Shown here: positions 42,738-52,542 of the stretch, one piece after another
How the letters are laid out: each line of letters starts with the position of its first letter
Position numbering within the stretch: the stretch's first letter is position 1
Assembly (NCBI RefSeq): GCF_004564375.1
Contig: NZ_CP038267.1
Coordinates: forward strand, 3,474,501 to 3,538,500
Reading direction: 5' to 3'
Source of the DNA: Nocardioides euryhalodurans
Lineage (GTDB): Bacteria; Actinomycetota; Actinomycetes; Propionibacteriales; Nocardioidaceae
DNA: 64,000 bases
Notes under the pieces: model-generated
Databases searched by the model: none
What the model saw: the letters and a program-made list of their open reading frames with translations, nothing else
What the model was told of the DNA's origin: nothing
Made by a program: the position numbers and the translations under genes

Positions 42738-42751
42738 TCGTCGCGCCTGCT

Positions 42752-43549
42752 TCATGCGGCGGGTGGGGCGACCGTCGCGTCACGTCGGCCGGATCGGTCG
42801 AGGGCGCGCGCGATGAAGCCGTTGGCTTTCAGCTCCTCGACGAAGGCGTGCAGGAATCCGATCGTCTGGTCGCTGCGGGAGCGGGTGGTCCCGACCGCCT
42901 GCTTGATCTCCATGAAGTGTGGCTCGAGCAGCCGGGTCCCGCGGTGGCTGGCGGCGAAGTCGACGACCGGCTGCCTGATGCCGGCGGCGACCTCCAGCTG
43001 CTGCTCGCTGAACACCGAGGTGCCCTCGCTGCCACGGACGACCTCTGCGTGAGCCAGGGTGCGGGTGAGGAACAGGTCGTAGGCGGACCCCCTCTTGACC
43101 CCGACCCGGACGCCTGGCCGGTCGACGTCGGCGGCCGAGGTGAGGGATGAGTGGTCGGGAACCGCGAAGACACCCTCGATGACCGCGTACGGCGCGGTGA
43201 ACGCGACCGTCTCCTCGCGAGCAGGATCGACGGCAAGGAAGCAGATGTCGGCCCGGCCCGCGGCCATCGCCTCAAACGAGTCACGCGCGGCATCGAAGCA
43301 GATCAGCTCGACCGGGAGGCCGAGCCGAGAGCCGAGCTCACGGGCGATGTCGACGGTGACGCCGCCTGGGGCGTCGGGCGCGCCTTGGGCGAGCACCGGG
43401 TTGCCGAGGTTGATCGACGCACGCAGGGTGCCGGTCGGGGCGAGATCGTTGGTGATGTCCACGAGCCGCATGGTGCCAGCCGCGGTGTTCGTGGCAGCGG
43501 TTGACGTTTCGGACCGGGTGCTGGTTCCGGCGGTCTGGGGTGCAGACAT
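42752..43549 (-). CDS. Solute-binding-type protein without an export signal
   Basis: A 265-residue type II periplasmic-binding fold: LRASINLGNPVL, then GGVTVDIARELGSRLGLPVE and ADICFLAVDPAREETVAFTAPY, as in amino-acid ABC-transporter binding proteins (SBP_bac_3). The N-terminus (MSAPQTAGTSTRSETSTAAT) has no hydrophobic segment or lipobox, and even the later ATG at 43471 gives none. Either it is a cytoplasmic sensor or enzyme-like protein, or the true start is different. No transporter genes are adjacent. Confidence 0.75.
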   Translation of the reverse strand: MSAPQTAGTSTRSETSTAATNTAAGTMRLVDITNDLAPTGTLRASINLGNPVLAQGAPDAPGGVTVDIARELGSRLGLPVELICFDAARDSFEAMAAGRADICFLAVDPAREETVAFTAPYAVIEGVFAVPDHSSLTSAADVDRPGVRVGVKRGSAYDLFLTRTLAHAEVVRGSEGTSVFSEQQLEVAAGIRQPVVDFAASHRGTRLLEPHFMEIKQAVGTTRSRSDQTIGFLHAFVEELKANGFIARALDRSGRRDATVAPPAA

Positions 43550-43660
43550 CCGTGCCTGTCCGCAGAAACAGTCGGCTGACCCGAGGGTTTCGAAATCTAC
43601 GAACACCCCACCAACCGACTGAGGGTGCCCGCACCACTGCGCGTGCCCCGGTCGCAAGTG

Positions 43661-43691
43661 ACAGGCCCAGCCGTGGTGCGGCTGGGCCTGT
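43661..43691. terminator. Perfect hairpin in the gap before the DUF1905 gene
   Basis: ACAGGCCCAGCCG (43661-43673) pairs fully with CGGCTGGGCCTGT (43679-43691) around a 5-base loop. It lies in the 343-base gap 43550-43892, where I see no gene; it may be a terminator for transcripts coming from further left or right. Confidence 0.6.
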
Positions 43692-43892
43692 TCGCGCCCC
43701 AGGCTCTGTGATCCTCGCCCCCGCTCGGCGGGACGCAGCGACCAGCAGGGCTGGCCTGGGCGAGCGTGGCCATGGAGCTGTCGGAATGGCCGGCCTTGGG
43801 GTAGGCGGCGGATCCGCCTGAGGAGCGATGACTCACGAGGGGGACGCCGGTCAGACCTTCGAGACCCTCGTTCGACCAGGAAGGTTCCCGGC

Positions 43893-44180
43893 ATGAGTGC
43901 AGCCATTGGCCCTCTCGACATCAGCTTCACCGCGACGTTGGGCCGGCTCCGGGAGGGAGACACCTGGACCTGCGTTCAGCTTCCCGACTCCGCCGCCATC
44001 TTCGGCACCCGCGGCCTGGTCAAGGTCTCCGGCACCGTCGACGGTGAACCCTTCGATGGTGCCTTCATGGCACTCGGTGATGGCACCCACAAGCTCCCGA
44101 TCGCGGCGGCGATCCGGCGGGCCATCGGGAAGAACGACGGCGATCAGGTAGCCGTACACCTGACGGCTCGGCGTAGCTGA
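43893..44180 (+). CDS. DUF1905 domain protein
   Basis: The 95-residue protein matches DUF1905: [20 protein letters not shown], then [31 protein letters not shown] strands and [12 protein letters not shown] near the end. The fold is a small beta barrel, often fused to a DUF5655 or YdeI partner, but it stands alone here. No biochemical activity is known to me. Confidence 0.85.
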   Translation: MSAAIGPLDISFTATLGRLREGDTWTCVQLPDSAAIFGTRGLVKVSGTVDGEPFDGAFMALGDGTHKLPIAAAIRRAIGKNDGDQVAVHLTARRS

Positions 44181-44325
44181 GGCATGTGCGGCGGATGGAC
44201 GTATGTTGAGGACGCACTCATCGCGGGCGCAATCTCTGGGCAGGCGAGCTGGTCGGCCCACCGCGGGTGGGTGAGCAGCACTGGTACGTGAACTCGCGGT
44301 CGGAGAAGGTCGGTGGTAGACGCAC

Positions 44326-44901
44326 GTGTTCAGTCACGTCACAGCCACGCGAGCCGAGGGAGGCGAGCAGCGTCCGGGCGACGACATCGTCGTGCCAGCG
44401 GACGTGGTGATGGACCGAGCCTTCACCGTCCCGGGAACTCCCGAGATGGTGTTCCCGTGGATGCGACAGCTCGGCAAGGGCAGGGCTGGTTGGTACCTGC
44501 CGCGGAACGTCGAACGTTGCCTGCCGACACGCCGCCGGGCCTTGCGGCACATCGAGCCCAGATGGCAACACCTCAGTCCAGGAGACACTGTCCCGGACTA
44601 CGGGGGAGCCAAGGAGACGTTCACCGTCGCGTCGATCGACCCGCCGCACTCGCTGGTGTACCGATCGCAACGCGGCCGCGCCCTGATCAGCTGGTCGATT
44701 GTGCTGCGCCCGGCTGGCACCGGTGCGGGCGAACCCACGCGAGTTCTGCTACGCCTGCGAGTTGGTGCGGCCCGGCGGCCGTGGTTGGTGAGGACTGCCG
44801 GAGAGGCACTGGACGTGCTCACGATCGCCGCTGTGGCGGCGGGACTCGCCGAACGCATGCAGGACGCGTCGAGCCAGGGAGCGTCACGCGACCGCGCGTG
44901 A
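44326..44901 (+). CDS. SRPBCC-fold protein
   Basis: The 191-residue protein has the helix-grip (polyketide cyclase/START-like) pattern: VPADVVMDRAFTVPGTPEMVFPWMRQLGKGRAGWY (split) and then DTVPDYGG and FTVASIDPPHSLVYRS. Such folds bind hydrophobic ligands. GTG 44326 is the likely start. The C-terminal helix ends in a charged tail. No neighbours suggest a pathway. Confidence 0.72.
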   Translation: MFSHVTATRAEGGEQRPGDDIVVPADVVMDRAFTVPGTPEMVFPWMRQLGKGRAGWYLPRNVERCLPTRRRALRHIEPRWQHLSPGDTVPDYGGAKETFTVASIDPPHSLVYRSQRGRALISWSIVLRPAGTGAGEPTRVLLRLRVGAARRPWLVRTAGEALDVLTIAAVAAGLAERMQDASSQGASRDRA

Positions 44902-45251
44902 CAGCCCCGCTCCGGGGGGCGCCCTTGGGGGCATGAAGCGTTCGGAGTCTGGGCGACGCTCATCGGAGGGAGCGCACTCAGCGACGTTAGCGCGCGTCCG
45001 GCTCGCGGCGTTGGGACGTCCCCCTCCGACGTACACCGCTCCCGGAGTTTCCCTCGAGGTAGCGGGCGCGCTGTGCGCCAGGTCCCGGCGCCTGTGCACG
45101 TGGACGGGGCCTGTTCACTCCGGTGCTGCGCGTGCGGCATCCAGCGAGTACGCCCCTGGGCGGCTCCACCTGACCTCGGGTGGAGCCGCTTCTCGTGGGG
45201 CGAGGCCCCACGATCAGTTCGGGATGCGCCTGATCCACATGGCGCACGCCG
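44902..45251. other. Gene-free stretch
   Basis: I find no gene, RNA or strong hairpin in these 350 bases. Both strands have short open frames, but none has family features or a binding site. Confidence 0.5.
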
Positions 45252-46541
45252 TCACGCATCGACCTTGCGTGCGATCCGGTAGTCGAGGGTCAGGAACGGG
45301 AAACCGAAGACCCAGAACGCGTGCTCGGCGCGCAGCACGCCATCCTCGACGAAGACGTCGAGCTGCTCCTCGAAGCCGTGCACCGCGACGGCCGTCAGCT
45401 CGTCCGCGGTGGTGTCGATGTAGGTGAGGTAGTGGCCCGCCTGACCGTCGTCGACGCGACTGGTCAACCTCAGCCCGCGGTCGGGGCGGGAGGCAGGGCG
45501 CAACGTGGCGGTGAAGCTGCCCTCCGGGACCGGGAACCCGACGCTCACGTAACCGCGGCCGTCATGGGTGTACGTCGTGTAGATGCCGGTCATGATCGGC
45601 TCGTCGTCGTCGGCGAACGACCGGATCCAGCCGCGTACGGAGACCACCCCGTCGAGGTCGGTGACCGTGTCGATGCGGCTGCGGACCCCTCGCTGGGCCT
45701 CGCGCTGGTTCATCGGAAGGCTGGCCTGGCCCAGCGGGCGCGCGACCAGGCTCCGGTACAGCAGGTAGCCGGGCCGCACCCACAGCCGCCACCGCGGGAC
45801 GATGTCCAGGGCGAACCGCGTCGTGTGCTCGTAGAACTCCCGCACCAGCGGGTCCACCTGTGCCGGGTCGAGCTCCGGTCCGGCCAGCGCGTCCAGGGAC
45901 GCCACGATGCCGGCGTCCTCGGCGTCCTCGGTGTAGCGGGCTCCCAGCTCCTCGGCGAGGTCGCGGACATAGCCGGTGCCGACGTACCGCGACCGCGCCG
46001 GCCGGGGAACCACGAACGGCAGGTCGGCGGCCCTGACCCGCTCCGCGAGCAGGCTGACCTGTGCGTCGCGGAACAGCATCGCCGACAGGGTGCGATACGC
46101 CAGGACGGTGCTGCTGGCCACCAGGGCCGCCGACGTCGGTCCGCGGCGCAGGGCCTGGCCCACGGCGAGACCGACGGCCGGGCCCATCGCGACCTTCTGC
46201 GGGCGAAGGCCCATCGCCCCGACCACGGCTCCCGCGCCGGCGCCGACCGCACGAGGTCCCAGACCGGTCGCCGCGCCCACGAGCCACCCGAGGGGTGCCG
46301 CCATCGCCGTGCTCACCGCGATCCGGTGCCACAACGCAGGGATCTCGCCCTCCCGCTGCCGGGCACGGGCCACCGCCTCCGACGCCCCCAGGCCGACCGC
46401 GCCGGCGAGGGCCGCCCGAGCCGCCGCCCCGGGGCCGCGGTGTGCCGCGAGCGAAGCTCCGGCGAGTCCCCCGATGCCCGCTGCGAAGCCGATCTCGGAC
46501 GTCCTGGCCACGCTCGCGACCCTAGCCTGTGCCAGGTTCAC
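45252..46541 (-). CDS. Hypothetical protein with glycine-zipper membrane region
   Basis: This 429-residue protein is rich in Gly and Ala over residues 15-165, with several short hydrophobic stretches ([32 protein letters not shown] and [13 protein letters not shown]) that resemble glycine-zipper helices. The second half is soluble and beta-rich ([38 protein letters not shown]). I do not recognise the family. It is divergent from the E1 dehydrogenase gene. Confidence 0.68.
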   Translation of the reverse strand: MNLAQARVASVARTSEIGFAAGIGGLAGASLAAHRGPGAAARAALAGAVGLGASEAVARARQREGEIPALWHRIAVSTAMAAPLGWLVGAATGLGPRAVGAGAGAVVGAMGLRPQKVAMGPAVGLAVGQALRRGPTSAALVASSTVLAYRTLSAMLFRDAQVSLLAERVRAADLPFVVPRPARSRYVGTGYVRDLAEELGARYTEDAEDAGIVASLDALAGPELDPAQVDPLVREFYEHTTRFALDIVPRWRLWVRPGYLLYRSLVARPLGQASLPMNQREAQRGVRSRIDTVTDLDGVVSVRGWIRSFADDDEPIMTGIYTTYTHDGRGYVSVGFPVPEGSFTATLRPASRPDRGLRLTSRVDDGQAGHYLTYIDTTADELTAVAVHGFEEQLDVFVEDGVLRAEHAFWVFGFPFLTLDYRIARKVDA

Positions 46542-46648
46542 GACGTCCTGTGATGAGCGTGCGGTCGGGTGGACGGCGGCGGGTCACTGGCGGGTCGAGC
46601 GATGGGAGCCCAGACTGGAGCACCCCTGGAGCAAAGGCCGGACGTGAC

Positions 46649-48871
46649 GTGGCAACCTCGATCGACGAGCACTTCCTGACGTCCGTCTCGTCGTGCCCGG
46701 CGGGTGACGGCCCGGCACTGGGTGCGGGTGAGGCGGAGTACCTGCAGCAGGTGCTGGTCGCGCAGGTGCAGAGCAGGCACACGGACTTCGCCTCCCGCTG
46801 GCTGCAGTCACAGGGCGAGGGCTTCTACACGATCGGCTCGGCCGGCCACGAGTCGAACGCCGCCGTCGCGCGGGCCCTGGCACCGACGGACCCGGCCCTG
46901 CTGCACTACCGATCGGCGGCCTTCTACCTCGCCCGGTGCCTCCAGGCCGGCAGCGAGAGCGGGGTCGGCGACGTGCTCGACGGCGTGGCGTCCTCCGTCG
47001 AGGACCAGATCTCCGGTGGCCGGCACAAGGTCATCGGCAGCCGCAGGCTCGCCGTCGTTCCGCAGACGTCGACCATCGCCTCGCACCTGCCCCGGGCGGT
47101 CGGCCTGGCCCTCGCGCTCGACCTGGGTGCCTCGGAGCACGAGACCCCGTGGCCGTCGGGCTCGGTCGTGGTGGCCAGCTTCGGCGACGCCTCCGTCAAC
47201 CACTCGACCGCGGTCGGCGCGTTCAACACCGCCGGCTACCTCGCGCACCGTGGCACGCCGCTGCCGCTGCTGCTCGTCTGCGAGGACAACGGCCTCGGCA
47301 TCAGCACCCGGACGCCGCGAGGGTGGGCCGAGCGGATGCTCTCGTCGCTGCCCGCGATCGAGTACGCCGCGGCGGACGGGAGCGATCCGCTCGGCCTGCG
47401 CTCGGTGGTGACGTCGGCCGTCGACACGGTCCGGAGCGAGCGCCGCCCGGTCCTGCTGCACCTGCGCACGGTGCGGTTCCTGGGTCACGCCGGGTCCGAC
47501 GTCGAGCTGGCCTACCGGTCGCCGTCGGAGATCGAGGCCGACCTCGCCGAGGACCCGCTGCTGGCCACGGCCCGGCTGCTGGTCCGGTCGGGCACCCTCG
47601 CCGTGGACGAGGTCGTCGACCTGTACGAGCGCACCCGACAGGACGTGATGGCGGCGGCGAAGGACCGGGTGGGTGCTGTGCGGCTGACTCGTCCGGACGA
47701 CGTCGTACGACCGCTCGTGGAGACCCGAGCCGCCATGGTGGCCCGCGAGGCCGCGGCCTGTTCGCCGACGCGGGCCGCGCCGTTCCACGGCATCCTGCCC
47801 GAGGACGGGCCGGCCCTCACCCTCGCGCAGACCATCAACGCCACGCTGGCCGACGCGATGGCGGCCCGGCCGGACACGGTGGTCTTCGGCGAGGACGTGG
47901 GCCGCAAGGGCGGCGTCTACGGCGTGACCCGGGGTCTGCGCAAGACATTCGGGGGCCTCCGCGTCTTCGACACGCTCCTCGACGAGCAGACCGTGCTCGG
48001 CACCGCGCTCGGCATGGCCCTTGCCGGCTACCTCCCCGTGCCCGAGATCCAGTACCTCGCCTACCTCCACAACGCCGAGGACCAGCTCCGCGGCGAGGCG
48101 GCGACGCTCCGCTTCTTCAGCAACGGGCAGTACCAGAACGGCATGGTGGTCCGGGTCGCCGGTCTCGCCTACCAGAAGGGCTTCGGCGGGCACTTCCACA
48201 ACGACAACTCGCTGGCCGTCCTCCGCGACATCCCCGGCATCGCGGTGGCCGTGGCCAGTCACCCGAGCAGCGCCGCCGGCCTGCTGCGGAACTGCCTCGC
48301 GCTCGCCCGCGTCGAGGGCCGCGTCTGCGTCTACGTCGAGCCGATCGCGCTCTACCACCAGCGGGACCTGCACCAGGCGGAGGACGGCGCCTGGCTCGCG
48401 CCGTACGCCGCGCCGGGCAGCTGGGACCCCGAGGCGACGGCGGTCGGGACGACCCGCTCGTACGGCACCGGCCACGACCTGCTGGTCCTCACCTTCGGGA
48501 ACGGCGTGCCGATGAGCCTGCGTGCGGCCCGCCGGCTCGAGCAGCAGCAGATCGCCACGACCGTGGTCGACCTGCAGTGGGTCTCGCCGCTGCCGGTCGC
48601 AGCGCTGCTCGAGGCCGCCGCCGGCTTCGAGCGGATCCTCGTGGTCGACGAGACCCGGGCGAGCGGCGGCGTGTCCGAGTCGGTCGTCACCGCCCTGGGC
48701 CAGGCCGGGAACCCGGCCCGGGTCCGACGCGTGACCAGCCACGACAGCTTCATCCCGCTCGGCCCGGCCGCCGGCGCCGTCCTGCTCTCCGAGGACGACG
48801 TCGTCGAGGCAGCCCGGGGGCTCCTCCAGCCGGAGCCCTGGAGGAGCCCCGGCCGCCACCGGGCGGAATGA
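46649..48871 (+). CDS. 2-oxoacid dehydrogenase E1, fused alpha and beta subunits
   Basis: GTG at 46649 gives 740 residues. The alpha-like half has the thiamine-diphosphate motif (SFGDASVNHS at about 177-186, with the later NxA), preceded by SAGHESNAAVARAL. The beta-like half starts near 385 (TLAQTINATLADAMAARPDTVVFGEDVG-type sequence) and includes LDEQTVLGTALGMALAGY and VDETRASGGVSESV. Enzymes of this type decarboxylate pyruvate or branched-chain 2-oxoacids. E2 and E3 genes are not adjacent, so the substrate is not set by context. No strong binding site is seen. Confidence 0.87.
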   Translation: MATSIDEHFLTSVSSCPAGDGPALGAGEAEYLQQVLVAQVQSRHTDFASRWLQSQGEGFYTIGSAGHESNAAVARALAPTDPALLHYRSAAFYLARCLQAGSESGVGDVLDGVASSVEDQISGGRHKVIGSRRLAVVPQTSTIASHLPRAVGLALALDLGASEHETPWPSGSVVVASFGDASVNHSTAVGAFNTAGYLAHRGTPLPLLLVCEDNGLGISTRTPRGWAERMLSSLPAIEYAAADGSDPLGLRSVVTSAVDTVRSERRPVLLHLRTVRFLGHAGSDVELAYRSPSEIEADLAEDPLLATARLLVRSGTLAVDEVVDLYERTRQDVMAAAKDRVGAVRLTRPDDVVRPLVETRAAMVAREAAACSPTRAAPFHGILPEDGPALTLAQTINATLADAMAARPDTVVFGEDVGRKGGVYGVTRGLRKTFGGLRVFDTLLDEQTVLGTALGMALAGYLPVPEIQYLAYLHNAEDQLRGEAATLRFFSNGQYQNGMVVRVAGLAYQKGFGGHFHNDNSLAVLRDIPGIAVAVASHPSSAAGLLRNCLALARVEGRVCVYVEPIALYHQRDLHQAEDGAWLAPYAAPGSWDPEATAVGTTRSYGTGHDLLVLTFGNGVPMSLRAARRLEQQQIATTVVDLQWVSPLPVAALLEAAAGFERILVVDETRASGGVSESVVTALGQAGNPARVRRVTSHDSFIPLGPAAGAVLLSEDDVVEAARGLLQPEPWRSPGRHRAE

Positions 48872-49024
48872 GGCGACGCGCGACGTCGGCACGACGGGAC
48901 CAACGGGCCGGAGGTCGGGACCAGCGACTCTGCCCGCAGGACCGGCGCAGACCGACCATGGGACTACCGACCGCTCGTCACCCGGCGGCCGGACCAGTGG
49001 ACCGGACGAGAGGAGGCGGGGACG

Positions 49025-49381
49025 ATGGGCGCGGCACTCTTCATCGCGGTCCTGGTCATGATCGCCGGACTCGTCGTGGCGCTGGTCCTGCGCTCGCTCG
49101 TGAGGCAGGAGGAGAAGACCGACGCCCGGCTGCACGACCCCCACACGCACACGGTGTCCTACGAGATCCCCAACGGCGTCGAGCCCTCGACGATCCTCGC
49201 CGCCGTCGAGACGGCCGGCTTCACAGCAGTGGTCGACCCGCGCGGGCGCAGCGAGCACCTGCTGGTGGGCTGCGAGGCGGGAGACCGCGCGCGGCTGCGC
49301 GGCATCATCGAGGCGGTCCCCGTCACCCGGTACGACGGAACGCCCCTGCGGGATCCCGTCGTCTTCGAGGACGAGCGCTGA
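49025..49381 (+). CDS. Small membrane-anchored protein
   Basis: A 118-residue protein with one N-terminal membrane helix (LFIAVLVMIAGLVVALVLR) and a soluble domain with TVSYEIPNGVEPSTILAAVE, GFTAVVDPRGR and LVGCEAGDRARLRGIIEAV. AGGAGGCGGGGACG precedes the ATG. No family is recognised. It lies between the E1 gene and the convergent LuxR-type gene. Confidence 0.72.
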   Translation: MGAALFIAVLVMIAGLVVALVLRSLVRQEEKTDARLHDPHTHTVSYEIPNGVEPSTILAAVETAGFTAVVDPRGRSEHLLVGCEAGDRARLRGIIEAVPVTRYDGTPLRDPVVFEDER

Positions 49382-49424
49382 GCGGATCGACTGCCGGACC
49401 GCGTCTGCGACGTGTGGCTCCGGC

Positions 49425-50411
49425 TCACGGGCCCGGGCTCGCAGAAGGTGGGTTCCCGGCCCCCTGCCGCGCCAGCCACGTCGCGGCCTGAGTGCGGTTC
49501 TCCAGCCCCAGCTTGGTCAGGATCCGGCTGACGTGGTTGCGCGCGGTGACCGGGGAGATGAAGAGACGCTCGGCGATCTGCCGGTTGGTCAGTCCCTCCG
49601 CGACGAGCTCGAGGACCTCGCGCTCGCGGCCCGACAACCCGGGGGTCTCCGGGGGTGGGGGTGCTGGGGCCGGGCCGGGTGCGGGCTCCGGCTGCCGGAG
49701 CAGCGTGAGGGTGATCCCGGCGCCGAGCAGCATCGCGCCGAGGACGTCGAGCGCGTCGGCCGCCCGCGGCCACAGCACGTGACCGCCCAGTGCCAGGACC
49801 GCGAAGCCGGCCGCCCCTCCGAGCGCGGGCGCCAGGCGGGCCCGGTCCGGGTGTCGGCGGAGCCGTACGACGACGGCGGCCACGGCGAGCAGGAAGGGGA
49901 GCTGGAGCACCCAGTCGCCCGCGCTCCCCACCGGGCCGGCCCACGAGCCGGGGAGGACGCCCACCGGGTTGTCGGGGCCGGACGTGGCCGGGACCAGGCT
50001 CCAGGTGAGGACGACGGCCACCTGGCCGACGACCACCGCCACGACCGCGGGTCGCCAGCGCGGCGACGGCAGCTGCCCGTCGGGCATCAGCACCAGCGCC
50101 AGGAACGTCAGCGGGACGACGATCGCGCCGGACCGCTCGGACGCCCAAGAGGCCCAGGCACTGGCGTGGCCGGACTCGACCCATCGGGTGGCCAGGCCCA
50201 GGCACGAGAGCACGACGCCGACGGCGAGCAGCAGCCACCCCACGCGGTTGTGCGGCTGGAGCACGGCGCACAGGGCGCCGGGCACTCCCAGCGCGAGGGC
50301 GATCAGCACCAGCTTCCACTGACCGGCGTCCGGGCTGAGGGCCACCGTGGCGAGCACGACGGCCAGCGCCACCGAGGCGGCGGCCCCGACGAGCGTACGA
50401 GCGGCCCTCAC
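49425..50411 (-). CDS. LuxR-type regulator with N-terminal membrane region
   Basis: GTG at 50411 gives 328 residues. About seven hydrophobic segments occupy residues 1-235; a Pro/Ala-rich linker (PAPGPAPAPPPPETPG) leads to a LuxR helix-turn-helix (LSGREREVLELVAEGLTNRQIAERLFIS, split 258-285). No receiver or kinase domain is present, so the membrane part itself probably senses. It starts 10 bases after the stop of the membrane protein gene, suggesting one transcript. Confidence 0.85.
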   Translation of the reverse strand: MRAARTLVGAAASVALAVVLATVALSPDAGQWKLVLIALALGVPGALCAVLQPHNRVGWLLLAVGVVLSCLGLATRWVESGHASAWASWASERSGAIVVPLTFLALVLMPDGQLPSPRWRPAVVAVVVGQVAVVLTWSLVPATSGPDNPVGVLPGSWAGPVGSAGDWVLQLPFLLAVAAVVVRLRRHPDRARLAPALGGAAGFAVLALGGHVLWPRAADALDVLGAMLLGAGITLTLLRQPEPAPGPAPAPPPPETPGLSGREREVLELVAEGLTNRQIAERLFISPVTARNHVSRILTKLGLENRTQAATWLARQGAGNPPSASPGP

Positions 50412-50421
50412 CGCTCCAGTA

Positions 50422-51135
50422 TCAGGCCTGCAGTCGACCGCTGCCCGGCTTCCGCCACTCCGAGGGCGCGAGGAGGAGCACGTGGGCCCCGAGCCAGCCC
50501 AGCGACACCGCCAGCAGCAGGTGCGGCTCCAGCAGGCCGGTCGAGGGGAGGAGGAAGTCCCACACGAGGAAGGCGACGAGCAGGAGGAGCGGGACCCGCG
50601 GCAGCGACCGGCCACGGAGGCCGGCGACCGCGAGCAGCAGCACGCCGAGGAACGACCCGACGAGGTGCGGCAGCAACGCCGTGAGGACGGTCCCCGTGTG
50701 GTCGAGGTAGCCGTCGTTGAGCGCGACGGCCGCCTCGGTCCCGATCGCTCCCGGGCCGACGGTGCCGGCGGCGTACCCGAGGGCCACGACGTTGTGGAAA
50801 CCCCACATGCCCCACAGGGTGAGAACGATGCCGAGGGCCGTCAGCCGGGGTGACGCCCAGCGGGTGAGGGTGGCCAGCCCGAGCAGGCCCAGGGGCATCA
50901 CGAGCATGCTCACCAGCAGGGCTGTCTGCTCCGCGACGTGGATGCCGGGATGATCGACCCCCCACCTGATCTGCGCGCTGAAGTCGGCGAGGTCGGGCAT
51001 CGCGAGGTGCCCCAGGTACTGCGCGAGGCCGTTGGTGAGGCCAGCCACCAGGAGGCAGCAGCCGGTCGCGAGCTGAGCGGCCCGTGAGAGGGGCGTGCCG
51101 ACGGTCGTGGCGGCGTCCGGAGTCGTGGTCGTCAT
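50422..51135 (-). CDS. Integral membrane protein (DUF4383-like)
   Basis: The 237-residue protein has about six hydrophobic segments. Features such as LTNGLAQYLGHL, LTLWGMWGFHNVVALGYAAGTVG and LPHLVGSFLGVLLLAVAG resemble small actinobacterial membrane proteins of unknown function. ATG 51135 is preferred to the upstream starts, which would add basic sequence without a match. It is followed by the membrane LuxR-type gene and may give it its signal. Confidence 0.7.
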   Translation of the reverse strand: MTTTTPDAATTVGTPLSRAAQLATGCCLLVAGLTNGLAQYLGHLAMPDLADFSAQIRWGVDHPGIHVAEQTALLVSMLVMPLGLLGLATLTRWASPRLTALGIVLTLWGMWGFHNVVALGYAAGTVGPGAIGTEAAVALNDGYLDHTGTVLTALLPHLVGSFLGVLLLAVAGLRGRSLPRVPLLLLVAFLVWDFLLPSTGLLEPHLLLAVSLGWLGAHVLLLAPSEWRKPGSGRLQA

Positions 51136-51270
51136 GCGCCAAGGGTCCGCGGGTTCGCCCGGCCCGCGCGTGGTGCACCTGCACCAATTCGACCGGATCC
51201 GCTGCGGTCCGGTGCGCACCCTCTCGAGCGTCGCGTGGCGACCGTGCCGCCTCGCCACCAGGCTCGATCC

Positions 51271-51368
51271 CTCGTCCGCGAGGGGTGATCTGGTGACGGT
51301 CCTCCATGGCTAGCGTCGGCATCGACGGAGGGAGCCGCAACGATGGTCCGACGACGCCACGACAGGCC
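51271..51368 (+). repeat. Duplicated promoter/5' segment (copy A)
   Basis: These 98 bases match 52543-52640 at 90 positions without gaps. They contain a possible promoter (TGGTGA and TAGCGT), the binding site GGAGGGAG and the first codons of the SpoIIAA-like gene. A second block, near 51407-51452, matches the middle of that gene near 52790-52835, with about 115 bases between them lost. Confidence 0.85.
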
Positions 51369-51474
51369 GCAGGCGGTGCCAGGACCCGACGCAGGCCAGG
51401 ACGAGAGCGACGCGGTCTGGGAGGACGTCACGCTCGACGCCCGCCCCCGGGCGAGAACGGGAAGGACATCGTGA
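51343..51474 (+). CDS. Truncated 43-residue copy of the SpoIIAA-like gene
   Basis: ATG 51343 opens MVRRRHDRPQAVPG, and later DAVWEDVTLDA matches the SpoIIAA-like protein (MIRRRHDMPAGVLG, DAIWEDVKLGV). An internal deletion kept the frame. TGA at 51472-51474 overlaps the GTG of the next gene (GTGA). It may now act as a leader that couples translation to the downstream gene; it could not fold like the full protein. Confidence 0.65.
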   Translation: MVRRRHDRPQAVPGPDAGQDESDAVWEDVTLDARPRARTGRTS

Positions 51475-51953
51475 CCACCAAGGACGACTTCGCCGAGGAC
51501 GAGTGGGCCCGTGTCGTGCGGGCACCCATGGTGGCCGGGATGGCCATCTCGCTGGCCGACCCGGGCGGTCCCATCGAGGCTGCCAAGGAGACGATGGCGA
51601 CGGTCAGGGCGGCGACCAACCCTCCCAGCCACGAACAGCTGCTGACCGAGGTGGCGTTGGAGATCCAGGCTCAGGCGCAGCAGCGCCACAATCCGCTCAA
51701 GGGGTTCAAGCCCACCGCGGCGGGAAGCAGTCCGGGAGATCAGGTGCTGGACGAGCTGCGCGCCGTGGTCGGCATCGTCTCGGCCAGGGCGACGGCCGAG
51801 GAGAGCACCGCGTTCGGGAGCTGGCTGGTGACGGCTGCGCAGGCCGCGGCCGACGCGGCCAAGGAGGGCGGCTTCATGGGCTTCCACGCCGAACGGGTCA
51901 GCGAGCGCGAGCAGGCCGTTCTCGAGCAGGTCCGGGGTGCCGTGACGGCCTGA
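51471..51953 (+). CDS. Hypothetical helical protein
   Basis: GTG 51471 follows GGGAAGG and gives 160 residues. The sequence is largely helical (EWARVVRAPMVAGMAISLADPGG, then VLDELRAVVGIVSARATAEE and FGSWLVTAAQAAADAAKEGG). It has no membrane segment and matches no family I can name, though similar proteins occur in actinobacteria. Its expression seems to depend on the duplicated promoter and mini-frame copied from the SpoIIAA-like gene. Confidence 0.75.
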   Translation: MTTKDDFAEDEWARVVRAPMVAGMAISLADPGGPIEAAKETMATVRAATNPPSHEQLLTEVALEIQAQAQQRHNPLKGFKPTAAGSSPGDQVLDELRAVVGIVSARATAEESTAFGSWLVTAAQAAADAAKEGGFMGFHAERVSEREQAVLEQVRGAVTA

Positions 51954-52101
51954 GGGGCACCAGCGCGGAGCCGGCGCGCGTACGGTTCGGGACCCCGGTC
52001 GACGTACGCACTCGGCCCGCGCTGCGCGGAGGTTCCCGCAGCCACGGACTGCCCCCGCTGGCGACCTGCCTGCGGCCGCTCGGCGGCAAGGCCGGCGTTC
52101 C

Positions 52102-52509
52102 TCAGACCGGCAGGCCGTACGGGTCCCGCTCCGTCTCCCGGATGGGCACGATCACCTGCCCGAGCGGCACGAGGGCGAGCGGGACCATCTTCCAGCAGGC
52201 CACCCCGAACGGGATGCCGATGATCGTGATGCACAGCAGCAACCCCGCGAGGAGGTGGCCCAGGGCCAGCTCCCAGCCGAAGAAGATGATCCACACGACG
52301 TTGCCGAGGACCGACCAGATGCCGGCGTCGCGCCGGAAGACCGTGGTCCGGCCGAACGGCCAGACGACGAAGCTCGCCAACCGGAAGGCCGCGAAGCCGA
52401 ACGGGATGGTGATGATGAGGATGAACGCCAGCACGCCGGCGACGACGTAGCCGAGCGCCAGCCACCAGCCGGCGAGGATGAACCACAAGATGTTGCCGAT
52501 GGTGCGCAC
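52102..52509 (-). CDS. YccF-family inner-membrane protein
   Basis: A 135-residue protein with two repeats of the YccF domain. MRTIGNILWFILAGWWLALGY and VWIIFFGWELALGH open each repeat, followed by ITIPFGFAAFRLA and IGIPFGVACWKM. Four membrane helices are expected. The family's function is unknown. The last residues (ETERDPYGLPV) are polar. It is divergent from the SpoIIAA-like gene. Confidence 0.88.
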   Translation of the reverse strand: MRTIGNILWFILAGWWLALGYVVAGVLAFILIITIPFGFAAFRLASFVVWPFGRTTVFRRDAGIWSVLGNVVWIIFFGWELALGHLLAGLLLCITIIGIPFGVACWKMVPLALVPLGQVIVPIRETERDPYGLPV

Positions 52510-52542
52510 CCCCCGAGTGTGGTGGTGCGACGCAACAGGCTC

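Noticed and set aside
46808..49258. 816-codon minus-strand frame over the E1 gene
   Set aside because: Antisense shadow; the sense strand has a clear thiamine-diphosphate enzyme.
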